Shown piece after piece: positions 1-8,674 of a stretch of 64,000 bases of DNA. Source of the stretch: Chloroflexota bacterium (GTDB lineage Bacteria > Chloroflexota > Anaerolineae > UBA2200). The number at the start of each line of letters is the position of its first letter. Positions within the stretch are counted from its first letter, which is position 1. The position numbers and the translations under genes were made by a program. The notes under the pieces were generated by a model that was given only the letters and a program-made list of their open reading frames with translations, searched no databases and was not told where the DNA came from. The stretch lies in NCBI GenBank assembly GCA_014360905.1, contig JACIWW010000016.1:1-64000 (forward strand). Direction: 5' to 3'.

Positions 1-101
1 TTCGCAACGACAAATCCTTGAACCGCATCCGCGAATACATCGTTAACAACCCGGTTCAATGGGATTACGATCGCGACAATCCCTGTTTCGTGCCCAAATA
101 A
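1..101 (+). pseudogene. C-terminal end of a REP-associated transposase (partial at window edge)
   Basis: The reading frame enters from the left edge (codons start at base 3) and ends at a TAA at 99-101. The residues include NRIREYIVNNPVQW, the C-terminal signature of Y1/RAYT-type transposases that follows the catalytic tyrosine. The same 33 residues recur downstream at 269-369 with essentially identical DNA. Whether an intact gene lies upstream cannot be seen. A GTAG-footed palindrome follows the stop directly. This RAYT type differs from the complete one at 60.5 kb. Confidence 0.6.
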
Positions 102-117
102 CGTTGTAGGGGCGGGT

Positions 118-369
118 TTGAAACCTGCCCCTACCATTGGTGGGCAAAAACGGCACGGTCTGCCCGAAATTATCCGTGGGTTCAAAACATTTTCGGCGCG
201 GCGTATTAACGAAATGCGCAATACACCCGGCATCCCCGTTTGGCAACGCAACTATTACGAACACGTCATTCGCAACGACAAATCCTTGAACCGCATCCGC
301 GAATACATCGTTAACAACCCGGTTCAATGGGATTACGATCGCGACAATCCCTGTTTCGTGCCCAAATAA
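118..369 (+). pseudogene. Truncated REP-associated transposase fragment (HUH domain missing)
   Basis: An 83-residue open frame whose recognisable part runs from about base 157 (GLPEIIRGFKTFSARRIN) through PVWQRNYYEHVI to the C-terminal YIVNNPVQW segment. This is the C-terminal half of a Y1 transposase of the IS200/RAYT superfamily. The N-terminal half with the His-x-His metal site is absent, and the frame begins inside a palindromic repeat, so it cannot be functional. The last 101 bases repeat the left edge of the window with a 268-bp period. This shows a tandem duplication that copied only part of the gene. Confidence 0.7.
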
Positions 370-458
370 CGTTGTAGGGGCGGGTTTGAAACCCGCCCCT
401 ACCATCATCGCATGCCGTGCCCCGACAACCGCGTTTGTTCGCGTGACATCGTTCACAA

Positions 459-1754
459 TTATGTCAATGCCATCGCATCCGCTTCCTGCGCCACGCGGAT
501 GCCCTCTTTCTCATCCACCAGGGTCAGCAACAGCCCGCCTACCACAAAGAAGATGATGAGCGAGATGATGCTCAGGCGACTGGTGCCGGTGAGCTGTCCC
601 ACCAGGGCAAACAACGCCGGTCCGGCAATCCCTGCGAATTTGCTGCTCACGTCGTAAAAGCCGTAGAACTCGGCGCTCTTGGCTTTGGGCACCATCACCC
701 CGAAAAGCGAGCGGCTGAGTGCCTGACTGCCCCCCTGCACCAATCCCACCATGCCCGCCAGCACCCAAAATTGCCAGGCACTGGTCATGAAATAGCCCGC
801 AATGGAGATCAGCGTGTACACGCCAAGCGCCAGGTAGATGGAGCGCTTGGTGCCGATGAACTTGGGCAGCTTGCCAAACAGCAGCGAGAAGGGGATGCCC
901 ACGAACTGCGTCAGCAAAAGCGCGCCGATCAAACTCGCCTGCCCTATGCCAATCTCCGTGCCATAAATCGTGGCCATCTTGATGATCGTGCCAATGCCAT
1001 CGTTGTACAGCCAGAAGGCAATGATAAACTTGGTCAACTCTTTATAGCGACGGATGTCGCGAAAGGTGTGCCCCAGGCGTTGGAAGGCGGCGCGGAACGG
1101 GTTCACGCGTGTCCCGCTCACTCCCCGCACTGGCGGTTCTGGTACGATGCGCAAAATGGGGATGGAAAACACCGCCCACCAGATGCCCACGCTAAGGAAG
1201 GAAAGGCGGGAAGCCATCTCCTGGCTAGGCAATCCCAGTTTGTCCCAGAACAAAATCATGACGATATTGACCGCCAACAAAATGCCTCCGCCCAGGTAGC
1301 CCATGGCATAGCCCTTGCTTGAAACATAGTCAATATCCTCCGGCCGGGCGATATGGGGCAATAAGGAATCGTAAAAGACGATGGACCCGCTGAAGCCAAT
1401 CTCGCCCAAAATGTACAGCACCGAGGCGAGCAGCCAGTCCCCCTTGCTGACCAACACCAACAACGAAGTGAAGAAGATACCGAACAGGGCAAACACTGCC
1501 AGAAAGCGCTTCTTGGCCCCCAGATAATCCGCTGCGGCGCCAAGAACTGGGGCCAAAACAGCGGCAATCAACAGCGCAATCGAAGAAGTATAGCCCCAAT
1601 AGACCGTGGCCAAGTTGCCCGGCAAATCCGCACCGGCCACCGCGCCATAGAAAGTGGGCAACACCGCCGCCATGATCGTCGTGGCGAAAGCCGAGTTCGC
1701 CCAGTCGTACATGCACCAGGCATTGATGATGCGTTGATACGCCTTGTCCTGCAT
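459..1754 (-). CDS. MFS transporter, UMF1 / Atg22-like family
   Basis: A 431-residue integral membrane protein with about 12 hydrophobic segments. The N-terminal motif YDWANSAF (residues 16-23) and the following pattern are typical of the UMF1 branch of the major facilitator superfamily, related to the vacuolar effluxer Atg22. Full length for the family. The substrate cannot be read from sequence; some relatives are thought to export amino acids or nucleosides. It is the last of three minus-strand genes (dksA-like, lspA, this), starting 45 bp after lspA, so it is probably co-transcribed. Repeat DNA lies directly beyond its stop. Confidence 0.85.
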   Translation of the reverse strand: MQDKAYQRIINAWCMYDWANSAFATTIMAAVLPTFYGAVAGADLPGNLATVYWGYTSSIALLIAAVLAPVLGAAADYLGAKKRFLAVFALFGIFFTSLLVLVSKGDWLLASVLYILGEIGFSGSIVFYDSLLPHIARPEDIDYVSSKGYAMGYLGGGILLAVNIVMILFWDKLGLPSQEMASRLSFLSVGIWWAVFSIPILRIVPEPPVRGVSGTRVNPFRAAFQRLGHTFRDIRRYKELTKFIIAFWLYNDGIGTIIKMATIYGTEIGIGQASLIGALLLTQFVGIPFSLLFGKLPKFIGTKRSIYLALGVYTLISIAGYFMTSAWQFWVLAGMVGLVQGGSQALSRSLFGVMVPKAKSAEFYGFYDVSSKFAGIAGPALFALVGQLTGTSRLSIISLIIFFVVGGLLLTLVDEKEGIRVAQEADAMALT

Positions 1755-1799
1755 TGATGTGCCTCCTTTATGGATAAAAATAGGCTTCCGAAGTCCCCC

Positions 1800-2306
1800 T
1801 CAGGCTTCGGAAGCCTTGGACAAAGCCTTTTCGCGAAAGAGCATATAGATGACCATGATACAGACGCCGACCACAAGGGAACTGTCCGCTATGTTGAAAA
1901 CCGGCCATTCGTGCATTGGCCAGAAATTGAGATCAATGAAATCAATCACCTGCCCATGCCAAAGGCGATCTACCAGATTGCCGAGAGCACCGCCTAGTTG
2001 CATGCCTAGACTGACTGCCAACAGCCAGTGGTCAATGGGGAAACGGCGGTAAAAGAGGATGATGAAAGCAGTCACCACTATCGCGACCAGGGTGTAGAAC
2101 CAACTCAACTGCGGGAAGAGACCGAAAGAACCGCCAGTGTTGGTCACAAAGGTGAAGCTCATGATGGGACGCAGCCATGGAGTCGGGTTCCAAGGTACAG
2201 CTGGCAGGAGGTGCTGGCGTACCCAATGCTTGCTAAGTTGATCGGCGGCCAATACAACGAGCGCGGCACCGAAGACGAAAATGTCTCTGGCTCGCCTGGA
2301 ATTCAA
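1800..2306 (-). CDS. lspA: Lipoprotein signal peptidase (signal peptidase II)
   Basis: A 168-residue, four-helix inner-membrane aspartyl protease that cleaves prolipoprotein signal peptides before the lipidated cysteine. The family motifs are present: AADQLSK near residues 20-26, NTGGSFGLF at about 56-64, GNLVDR with catalytic Asp113, and FNIADS with catalytic Asp141. Length is normal. It lies 27 bp downstream of the dksA-like gene and 45 bp upstream of the MFS gene on the same strand. Its activity would serve the several lipobox proteins encoded in this window (GH13, esterase, chagasin-like, ZnuA). Confidence 0.96.
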   Translation of the reverse strand: MNSRRARDIFVFGAALVVLAADQLSKHWVRQHLLPAVPWNPTPWLRPIMSFTFVTNTGGSFGLFPQLSWFYTLVAIVVTAFIILFYRRFPIDHWLLAVSLGMQLGGALGNLVDRLWHGQVIDFIDLNFWPMHEWPVFNIADSSLVVGVCIMVIYMLFREKALSKASEA

Positions 2307-2333
2307 TGCATTTTCCCCCGCTGCATAGTGCTT

Positions 2334-2696
2334 TTAACGTGAGCTCCGCATTTCAGCGCGTGCCTGGCAGTACATGCATAGCGTGGCATAAGGCAGCGCC
2401 TTCAGCCGCGCCGGGTCAATGGGATCTCCACACTGCTCGCAGATTCCATATGTACCCTTTTCCATCTTCTCCAATGCCTTGTTGACTAGATTGAGCGTAT
2501 GACGCAGACGCTGGCGGACTGCCAAATTCTTGGCCTGTTCAAAGACCTCCGTTGCGTTATCTGCCATGTGCGTGCCATAACCCGGGCGCTCGCGTTCGTC
2601 CATCGCTGTGCCCATGCAACTCAGTTCGTTCTCCAGGCGGGCGCGCTCCTCCTCGAGCCATATTCTGTTACGTTGCAACCGTTTCTCGCTGAGCAC
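2334..2696 (-). CDS. DksA/TraR-type zinc-finger protein
   Basis: A 120-residue protein with a long N-terminal helical region and a C-terminal four-cysteine zinc finger (Cys86, Cys89, Cys107, Cys110 in CEQCG...CMYCQ). This is the arrangement of the DksA/TraR family, which acts in the secondary channel of RNA polymerase; related proteins are annotated as general stress or sporulation proteins. The two acidic residues at the tip of the E. coli DksA coiled coil are not clearly recognisable, so a DksA-like role in transcription is an inference. Translation starts at GTG 2696 behind TAGGAG. A good promoter lies just upstream, making this the first gene of a set with lspA and the MFS transporter. 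Confidence 0.85.
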   Translation of the reverse strand: MLSEKRLQRNRIWLEEERARLENELSCMGTAMDERERPGYGTHMADNATEVFEQAKNLAVRQRLRHTLNLVNKALEKMEKGTYGICEQCGDPIDPARLKALPYATLCMYCQARAEMRSSR

Positions 2697-2728
2697 CCAA
2701 ATACTCCTACGAACTTGTTTAGCACATT

Positions 2729-2757
2729 ATTTTACCTCATATATTGCCAAAAAGCAA
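2729..2757 (-). promoter_or_regulatory. Sigma70-type promoter of the dksA-lspA set
   Basis: Read on the minus strand, TTGCTT (2757-2752) and TAAAAT (2734-2729) are separated by exactly 17 bp, and transcription would start about 25 bp before the GTG at 2696. The -35 box is moderate and the -10 box is good. Confidence 0.6.
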
Positions 2758-2814
2758 ATTGGGACAAACAGCAGATGCTTTGCCGTGCTCAAAGATTCCT
2801 GTCATTCTGCGGAG

Positions 2815-3185
2815 CGCAGTGATGAAAACCTCGCTAACCCTCCCTCTCCTGCGCTGCAGGAGAGATTTTGCTCCAAGGCGGACAACAGTCCACTGCGTCC
2901 TGGCGGGTTTGTAGTGAGCGCTTCAGCGCTCGGATTGCCTCACCCCCGGCCCCCTCTCCTACAGCGTAGGAGAGGGGCTTTTTGCGCGGGCTGTTGCCCA
3001 TTGATGCCAGGGATTGAAATCCCTGGCTAAAAGCGAACAGCCCCTTTCAGGGGCTTCTCACATTCAGCTGGGGAATTCATTCCTCGGCTATGCTCCAAGG
3101 CGGACAACAGTCCGCCGCCTTCTGGCATGGGCTGTTGCCCACGCGTTGCAGGGGCGTAATTGAATTGCATCCCTGCAACGCTCAT
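2815..3185. repeat. Mosaic island of hairpin repeats
   Basis: This 636-bp gap between divergent genes (2697-3333) holds no credible gene. It contains, in order, a GGCGGAC-AACA-GTCC type hairpin, a GTAG-footed TGAGCGC-TTCA-GCGCTC hairpin (about 2911-2933), a long hairpin built on CCTCTCCTAC-AGC-GTAGGAGAGG, and CCAGGGAT-TGAA-ATCCCTGG (about 3006-3026). These are followed by GCCCCT-TTC-AGGGGC, a GGGGAA-TTCA-TTCC type hairpin and further copies of the GGCGGAC and GTGGGC classes. The same order of modules recurs in islands near 34, 38, 51 and 57 kb. Confidence 0.85.
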
Positions 3186-3217
3186 CAGAGCATCCTCGCA
3201 ACGATATAAACAAGGGG

Positions 3218-3246
3218 TTGCCAAAATCGCCTGAATAGTGTAAAAT
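3218..3246 (+). promoter_or_regulatory. Promoter of the NHL-repeat protein gene
   Basis: TTGCCA (3218-3223) and TAAAAT (3241-3246) are separated by 17 bp. A start near 3253 would give an untranslated leader of about 80 nt before the ATG at 3334, which has GGAGG about 9 bp upstream. Confidence 0.65.
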
Positions 3247-3333
3247 ATCAATACATGACAAAACTGTAACGAACCCACACGCTTACCCATTACGTCTTAT
3301 TTACTGAGAGAGAAGCGCGAGGAGGCATAAGCG

Positions 3334-5163
3334 ATGAAAGCGTTCAGGCGCTTGGTGTGGGTAGTGCTCTTGTGCTTAGCCTGGGCGCCCCTAGCTTCGG
3401 CACAAACTACCGAAGGTTATGCCTGGATTCGGACCATTGGCGTCCCGCATGGCCCTGGCGAATTCAAGTGGCCATGCGATGTTGCGGTGAGTCCCAACGG
3501 TCTGGTCTATGTCGTGGACAACGCGAACCACCGCATCCAGGTCTTTGCTGCTGACGGCGCTTTTGTACGACAATGGGGGGGCTACGGCATCTACAGTGGT
3601 CAATTCAACTTCCCCACCAGCATAGCGGTTGGGCCTGATGGAAGCGTTTATGTGGCGGACACAGGAAACTACCGCGTGCAAGTCTTCGATGCCAATGGCA
3701 ACTTCCTGCGCAAATGGGGCGGCTATGGCACCGATAACGGGCTTTTCAGTTATCCCTCAGCCTTAGCCATTGGCCCTGACCAACACATATACGTCGCTGA
3801 CCGTCAAAGCAACTGCATCCAAGTTTTCGACTCCCAAGGACGTTTCATCTTGCGCTGGGGCTCTGAAGGCAGCGGTGACGGGCAGTTCTCCTCGCTCTCG
3901 GATATCGCTGTAGCCCCAAATGGCCGGGTCTACGCTGCCGATGCTTGGAACCACAACATACAAGCCTTCGACAGCAGCGGACACTTCCTCTTCAAATGGG
4001 GTCGCTACGGCACCGGCAATAGTTCCCTGGGAGCGCCCGCCGGCATTGCCGTAGATCGCAACGGATACATCTATGTCACAGAGGGCTGGAACCACCGCGT
4101 GCAGATTTTCGACAGTAATGGCAGTTATCTGTACAAATTCGGCTCCTATGGCACTGCAGATGAGCAATTCCGCAGCCCTGCAGGCATTGCCATAGCCCCG
4201 GATGGACGCATCTATGTCGCCGATTATGCCAACGAGCGCATTCAATCGTTTTACGCTGACCGCACCTTTGCTGCTAAGTGGGGGGCACCCAGCATAGGCA
4301 ATGGCCAGTTGCTCTGGCCAGCCGACGTCGCAGTAGCCCCTGATGGACGCGTTTATGTTGCTGATACGTCCAATCATCGCATCCAGATTTTCGACCGCGA
4401 TGGGGCTTTTCTCAGCCGATGGGGCACGCAGGGGACAAACCCCGGCCAATTCAACCTCCCAGGCAGCGTGGACATTGCACCCGATGGGCGCGTTTACGTT
4501 GCAGATACCAATAACAGCCGCATCGAGGTATTCGACGCCAATGGCAATTACCTGAGCGCATGGGGGAGCTATGGCAGCGCAGATGGCCAATTCGCTTCAC
4601 CCTCGGGTCTGGCGGTTGCATCGTCAGGGCTGGTGTACGTGGTGGATAAGAACAACCACCGCATCCAGGTCTTTGACGGTGACGGAAACTGGCTCAATAA
4701 ATGGGGTATCCAGGGCACAGGCCCTGGACAGTTCTCCTGGCCTTCGGACGTTGCAGTGGACCCATTGGGGCAAGTATACGTGGCAGACACCTCCAACCAC
4801 CGCATCCAGATCTTTGGCCCCAACGGCGAGTTTCTATCCGCCTTTGGCAGGTTTGGCTCTGGTACAGGCATGTTCAACTCGCCCGCAGGCATAGCAGTTA
4901 GCGCAGATGGCCGCATCTTTGTTGCAGATACCGGCAATCACCGCATCCAGGTCCTGGACAGCAGTGGTAGGTGGCTCAACATGTGGGGACAGCAAGGTTC
5001 TATCAATGGACTCTTTGGCCACCCGCGTGGCATAGCCATAGACTCGGATGGAAACGTCTATGTCGCTGACACCGAGAATCATCGTATCCAGGTCTTTACA
5101 TGCCTGTATTATTCCTACCGGCTGTACCTCCCTCTGGCTTCCTGGACGGCAGAGGGTCGCTGA
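3334..5163 (+). CDS. Secreted NHL-repeat beta-propeller protein
   Basis: A 609-residue protein with a Sec signal peptide (residues 1-24, hydrophobic core VVLLCLAWAPLASA). It is followed by about eleven to twelve repeats of some 47 residues with the pattern P-x-G-x-V/I-Y-V-A-D-T-x-N-x-R-I-Q-V-F-D. This is the NHL repeat, which folds into six-bladed propellers; with this many repeats two propellers are likely. Such proteins bind ligands or other macromolecules, and no enzymatic residues are evident. The C-terminus (YYSYRLYLPLASWTAEGR) carries a Tyr-Leu-Pro-Leu motif resembling the tails of many Chloroflexota secreted proteins. The glycosyltransferase gene starts 3 bp after its stop, so the two are probably co-transcribed. 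Confidence 0.9.
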   Translation: MKAFRRLVWVVLLCLAWAPLASAQTTEGYAWIRTIGVPHGPGEFKWPCDVAVSPNGLVYVVDNANHRIQVFAADGAFVRQWGGYGIYSGQFNFPTSIAVGPDGSVYVADTGNYRVQVFDANGNFLRKWGGYGTDNGLFSYPSALAIGPDQHIYVADRQSNCIQVFDSQGRFILRWGSEGSGDGQFSSLSDIAVAPNGRVYAADAWNHNIQAFDSSGHFLFKWGRYGTGNSSLGAPAGIAVDRNGYIYVTEGWNHRVQIFDSNGSYLYKFGSYGTADEQFRSPAGIAIAPDGRIYVADYANERIQSFYADRTFAAKWGAPSIGNGQLLWPADVAVAPDGRVYVADTSNHRIQIFDRDGAFLSRWGTQGTNPGQFNLPGSVDIAPDGRVYVADTNNSRIEVFDANGNYLSAWGSYGSADGQFASPSGLAVASSGLVYVVDKNNHRIQVFDGDGNWLNKWGIQGTGPGQFSWPSDVAVDPLGQVYVADTSNHRIQIFGPNGEFLSAFGRFGSGTGMFNSPAGIAVSADGRIFVADTGNHRIQVLDSSGRWLNMWGQQGSINGLFGHPRGIAIDSDGNVYVADTENHRIQVFTCLYYSYRLYLPLASWTAEGR

Positions 5164-5165
5164 AC

Positions 5166-6320
5166 ATGACCATTTACATTGACATCTCTGCCGCTATCCA
5201 CCAACGGGCAGGGCTGGCACGCTATGCCGAGGGTTTGGCTAGCGCTCTGCTGACCCACCATTATGGTCAGAAGCATCGCTTTGGCTTGTTCTACAACGGC
5301 AACGGGCAGGCAAGAATGGCACCCATATTGCACAATGTGCCCACAGACGTGCCCATACGCACCGTTCGTGCTGGTTACAAGCCTTGGCGCATGGCAGTCT
5401 GGCTGGGTCAACTGCTGGGCGTGGGTTTCAATCGCCTGCTGCCCGACGCCGAACTCTATCACGCCACCGAGCACCTGCTCATGCCCTTGCGCGACATCCC
5501 AACCGTGCTGACCGTCCACGACCTGGTCTATCACCTCTACCCTGCCTATCACAAACGCCTGAACTATTGGTTCCTAAACACCGCTATGCCCCTCTTCGTG
5601 CGACGCGCCAGCGCGCTCATCACCATCTCCGAGTCCAGCAAACGCGACCTAATGCGCATTTACCAGGTGCCGGAAGACAAAATCACCGTGGTATATGAAG
5701 CCGCATCCCCTGCCTTCTATCCTGCGCCAGCCGAGCAAGTGGCGGAGATCAAGGCTCGCTATGGTTTGCCCGAACAATACCTCCTCGCCTTGGGCACCAT
5801 CGAGCCGCGCAAGAACCTGATCCGTTTGGTAGAAGCCCTGCGCTTGCTGCGCCAGAAGTACCCCCAATTAGCCTTGGTCATTGTCGGCAGCGCCGGCTGG
5901 CTGTACCAGGACTTTTTCCAGATGCTGGAGAAACTGGACGATCCCAAAGCCGTGCTCCTCTCTGGCTATGTGCCCGATGAGGACTTGCCAGCTATCATCA
6001 GTGGGGCAGAAGCCTACGTCCTAGCCTCTCTGTACGAAGGCTTTGGACTGCCCATACTGGAGGCCATGGCTTGCGGCACGCCTGTGGTATGCAGCAATAC
6101 CTCCAGCATGCCCGAACTGGGGGGTGATGCTGCACGTTACTTTGACCCGCACGATGTACGAGACATGGCCGCAACCATTGGCACGGTGCTTGCGGATGCC
6201 GACCTCCGCGCCGAAATGCGCCAGCGTGGCCTAACCCAAGCCGCGCGCTTTTCCTGGCAACGCGCCGCACAAGAAACCCTCGCCGTGTACGAACGCTTGT
6301 TGAGCCCAAAACCTAATTGA
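5166..6320 (+). CDS. GT4-family glycosyltransferase
   Basis: A 384-residue GT-B fold glycosyltransferase of family 4. The N-terminal acceptor domain has the pattern MTIYIDISAAIHQRAGLARY. The C-terminal donor domain shows LGTIEPRKNL and the nucleotide-sugar binding motif EGFGLPILEAMACGTPVV with the conserved E-x7-E spacing. Such enzymes use an NDP-sugar to build polysaccharide or glycolipid, and the exact substrate is unknown. The ATG at 5166 was chosen because it gives the family-typical N-terminus; an upstream in-frame start at 5100 would overlap the NHL gene. It lies 2 bp after the NHL gene, with a palindrome directly downstream. Confidence 0.9.
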   Translation: MTIYIDISAAIHQRAGLARYAEGLASALLTHHYGQKHRFGLFYNGNGQARMAPILHNVPTDVPIRTVRAGYKPWRMAVWLGQLLGVGFNRLLPDAELYHATEHLLMPLRDIPTVLTVHDLVYHLYPAYHKRLNYWFLNTAMPLFVRRASALITISESSKRDLMRIYQVPEDKITVVYEAASPAFYPAPAEQVAEIKARYGLPEQYLLALGTIEPRKNLIRLVEALRLLRQKYPQLALVIVGSAGWLYQDFFQMLEKLDDPKAVLLSGYVPDEDLPAIISGAEAYVLASLYEGFGLPILEAMACGTPVVCSNTSSMPELGGDAARYFDPHDVRDMAATIGTVLADADLRAEMRQRGLTQAARFSWQRAAQETLAVYERLLSPKPN

Positions 6321-6331
6321 ACCAGCCTGTG

Positions 6332-6380
6332 CATTGAGCGCTAAAGCGCTCAATGCCACTGAAGTGCGTACTACGAATGG
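6332..6380. repeat. Two hairpin repeats between GT4 and GH13 genes
   Basis: A perfect palindrome with arms CATTGAGCGC and GCGCTCAATG around TAAA (6332-6355) is followed by a degenerate, inverted copy of the GTAG-footed GCGCAC class (about 6358-6377). The first could also terminate transcription after the glycosyltransferase gene, but no T-run follows it. Confidence 0.65.
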
Positions 6381-6393
6381 CTTTGCTAGAGCT

Positions 6394-6421
6394 TTGAGCA
6401 TGCGCTATAATATGAAATGCA
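6394..6421 (+). promoter_or_regulatory. Probable promoter of the GH13 gene
   Basis: A consensus -10 box TATAAT (6416-6421) is preceded by TTGAGC (6394-6399) at a 16-bp spacing. The -35 box is weak. The start codon at 6498 follows a purine-rich AAGAAAGGAAAG. Confidence 0.5.
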
Positions 6422-6497
6422 TGGATAAGAGCATCCAAGCGATGCTGCATCACGGTGAGAGAAGGGGTCCTTTGCCTTAAGAAAGGAAAGCCTCGCC

Positions 6498-8198
6498 ATG
6501 AACCGGCACCATATTAAAATCTTCGCTCTCGTTGCCCTCCTATTGCTGAGCAGTTGCGCCAGAATAGCGCCGACGCCCACTGCTGAGCCCACCACTGCCC
6601 CGCCCAAGACCGCTGAACCCACGCCGCGCCCAGCCAGCACACCCCCGTTGCCCATCCCAGGCGGACTGAAGCCTGGTTGGTGGAACGACTGCATCTTCTA
6701 CGTCCTCCTGGTGCGCAGTTTCTACGATAGCGACGGCGACGGCAATGGTGACCTCAAGGGTCTGATGGAGAAACTGGACTATCTCAACGACGGCAACCCA
6801 GATACGGATTCCGATCTAGGCGTCAACGCTTTGTGGCTCATGCCCGTATACAAATCCGCTGCATATCATGGCTACGCCGCCACCGATTACTACAACATCG
6901 AGCCCCACTATGGCGACAACGAAACCTTCCGCCAACTGGTCAGCGAAGCACACCGCCGGGGCATCTATGTCATCGTGGACATCGCCTTGAACCACACTTC
7001 GGAAAAGCATCCCTGGTTCCTGGAATCCCTCACCGGTCCCACCTCCTCCTATCGCGATTGGTACATCTGGTCGGATACGGATCCGGGATGGCGCGGCCCC
7101 GATCAGCGCCGGGTCTGGTATCAGCGCGACGGCAGTTACTATTACGCCTTTTTCGGTCCCTCCCTGCCGGACCTGAACCTACGCAACGAGGTGGTGACGC
7201 AGCAGATGCTGGATGTCATCCGCTTCTGGCTGCAGGACATGGGGGTGGATGGCTTTCGCTTGGATGCCATCCGCCACCTCATCGAAGAGGGGACGCAGCA
7301 AGAGAGCACGCCCTCTACGCATCAATGGCTGAAACGCTTCTACTCGTTCTACAAAGGGCTGCAGCCCAATGCCTTCGCCATCGGCGAGGTAACCGGCCCC
7401 ACTTCCGAGCGCTTGGGCTATTACCATGAGGAAGTGGACATGTGCTTCGAGTTCGATTGGGCCAATGCCGCTGTGACCAGCCTGGATCAAGGCGATCCCA
7501 CGCTGTTCCGAACCCAACAAGGCATCATCCACTCCCTCTATCCCAAGGGACAGTACGGCACCTTCCTGGCATTGCAGGACCACAACCGCATCATTACCCA
7601 ACTGCGCGATAGCCTGCCCAAGGCACGTCTGGCTGCCACGCTCCTGCTGACTTCACCCGGGGTGCCCTTCCTATACTATGGCGAGGAAATTGGCATGAGA
7701 GGCGCCAAACCCGATGTCTTCATCCGGCGACCAATGCAGTGGGCGAACACACGCGCCGCTGGCTTCACCACGGGGCGCCCCTGGATGGATGTGGACCTGA
7801 ACTACAACGAGGTCAACGTGGAGAGCCAACTAGGCGATCCAGATTCTCTGCTCAGTCACTACCGGCGCCTGACCCGTCTGCGCTTGCAGTATCGCGCCCT
7901 GCGCACCGGCGACTGGATGCCCCTGGAATCCAGCGCTAAGCAGGTCTATGCCTACCTGCGCCACGCACCCAATGCCGACATACTGGTTCTGCTCAACTTT
8001 GCGGATCGCGTCATCCGCGACTGGTATCTGATCGCTACGCAGAGCCCCATCCCAGCCGGCCAATATACACCACAAGACCTGCTGGGCAAAGAAACCATTG
8101 CCCCACTGACCGTGGGCGCAGGAGGCAGCATCAGCGGCTACACACCGCTCCCCACGCTGGCTCCGCTCACTGGATATGTCATCCTAATCCGTTCGTAA
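6498..8198 (+). CDS. GH13 alpha-amylase-family lipoprotein
   Basis: A 566-residue lipoprotein with the lipobox LLSSC (Cys16), a Thr/Pro-rich linker to about residue 55, then a complete GH13 (beta/alpha)8 catalytic domain. The family regions are visible: VDIALNHTS (region I), DGFRLDAIRHL with nucleophile Asp256 (II), AIGEV with acid/base Glu297 (III), and LQDHNR with Asp361 (IV, where NHD is usual). The domain order DYYNIEPHYG...FRQLVSEAHRRGI resembles oligo-1,6-glucosidase, neopullulanase and sucrose-phosphorylase relatives. It probably acts on alpha-glucans or maltodextrins at the cell surface. It has its own promoter and stands alone between repeat-bearing gaps. Confidence 0.93.
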   Translation: MNRHHIKIFALVALLLLSSCARIAPTPTAEPTTAPPKTAEPTPRPASTPPLPIPGGLKPGWWNDCIFYVLLVRSFYDSDGDGNGDLKGLMEKLDYLNDGNPDTDSDLGVNALWLMPVYKSAAYHGYAATDYYNIEPHYGDNETFRQLVSEAHRRGIYVIVDIALNHTSEKHPWFLESLTGPTSSYRDWYIWSDTDPGWRGPDQRRVWYQRDGSYYYAFFGPSLPDLNLRNEVVTQQMLDVIRFWLQDMGVDGFRLDAIRHLIEEGTQQESTPSTHQWLKRFYSFYKGLQPNAFAIGEVTGPTSERLGYYHEEVDMCFEFDWANAAVTSLDQGDPTLFRTQQGIIHSLYPKGQYGTFLALQDHNRIITQLRDSLPKARLAATLLLTSPGVPFLYYGEEIGMRGAKPDVFIRRPMQWANTRAAGFTTGRPWMDVDLNYNEVNVESQLGDPDSLLSHYRRLTRLRLQYRALRTGDWMPLESSAKQVYAYLRHAPNADILVLLNFADRVIRDWYLIATQSPIPAGQYTPQDLLGKETIAPLTVGAGGSISGYTPLPTLAPLTGYVILIRS

Positions 8199-8419
8199 GC
8201 ACAGGGGGACATCTCGAGATATTCGTCTAGCAGCGAGGAAACAGCGCTACAGATCGTACTGGCTACAGCCTGCTGGGAGCAGGCGAAATCGAGGCAGCAC
8301 AAAACAGCCCTGCCCTAACCATTGCAGGACAGGGCCAAATAACCCTTTGCGCGCTCACAACAAGCACCTGGGTTGAACAGGGAAATATGCACTTGGGAGA
8401 ATAAAGCGGTGGCTCCAAT

Positions 8420-8674
8420 TTAATCCTGTGTGTCCATTTTCTTGCTGTGCTCGGCGATTCCCAAGCCCAGGAACATGCCGACCACGAGCCCTGCTGTAGC
8501 AGCGCTGGCAATGACCCAGGTATTGCTGCGCAACTGGTCAACCAACGCAAAGGCTACAGCAAGGATCACCCCTTCGAGCAATGTGGAAGCATACTGCTTC
8601 ACCAGATTCTTTACCCCTCCACTAAGCACCTCCTTTTGTCTGGAAACAGCTATGCTTGGCACTGCTCTTTCCAC
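8420..8674 (-). CDS. Small two-helix membrane protein, function unknown
   Basis: An 84-residue protein with two hydrophobic segments (about residues 34-48 and 53-72), a Gly-rich second helix and a charged tail ending in KKMDTQD. I do not recognise a family. Translation may start later than the GTG at 8674: AAGGAGG and GGAGGGG occur inside the frame, and a GTG 11 bp after the latter would give a protein of about 57 residues beginning with MKQYAS. The gene stands alone on the minus strand, convergent with the GH13 gene. Codon use and the strong ribosome-binding sites argue that it is real. Confidence 0.55.
   Translation of the reverse strand: MERAVPSIAVSRQKEVLSGGVKNLVKQYASTLLEGVILAVAFALVDQLRSNTWVIASAATAGLVVGMFLGLGIAEHSKKMDTQD

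Larger units (their letters stand above)
1..405. repeat. 268-bp tandem duplication with GTAG-footed palindromes
   Basis: Bases 1 to about 137 match 269 to about 405 almost perfectly. Each copy carries the transposase C-terminus followed by a palindrome with arms GTAGGGGCGGGTT and AACCCGCCCCTAC around a TGA loop (about 106-136 and 374-404). In the first copy one arm has a C-to-T change. The palindrome starts with GTAG, as do the other repeat classes in the window. Confidence 0.8.

Noticed and set aside
3763-4590. A 275-codon open frame antisense to the NHL-repeat gene
   Set aside because: It mirrors the periodic codons of the NHL repeats, lacks a ribosome-binding site and has no protein family character.
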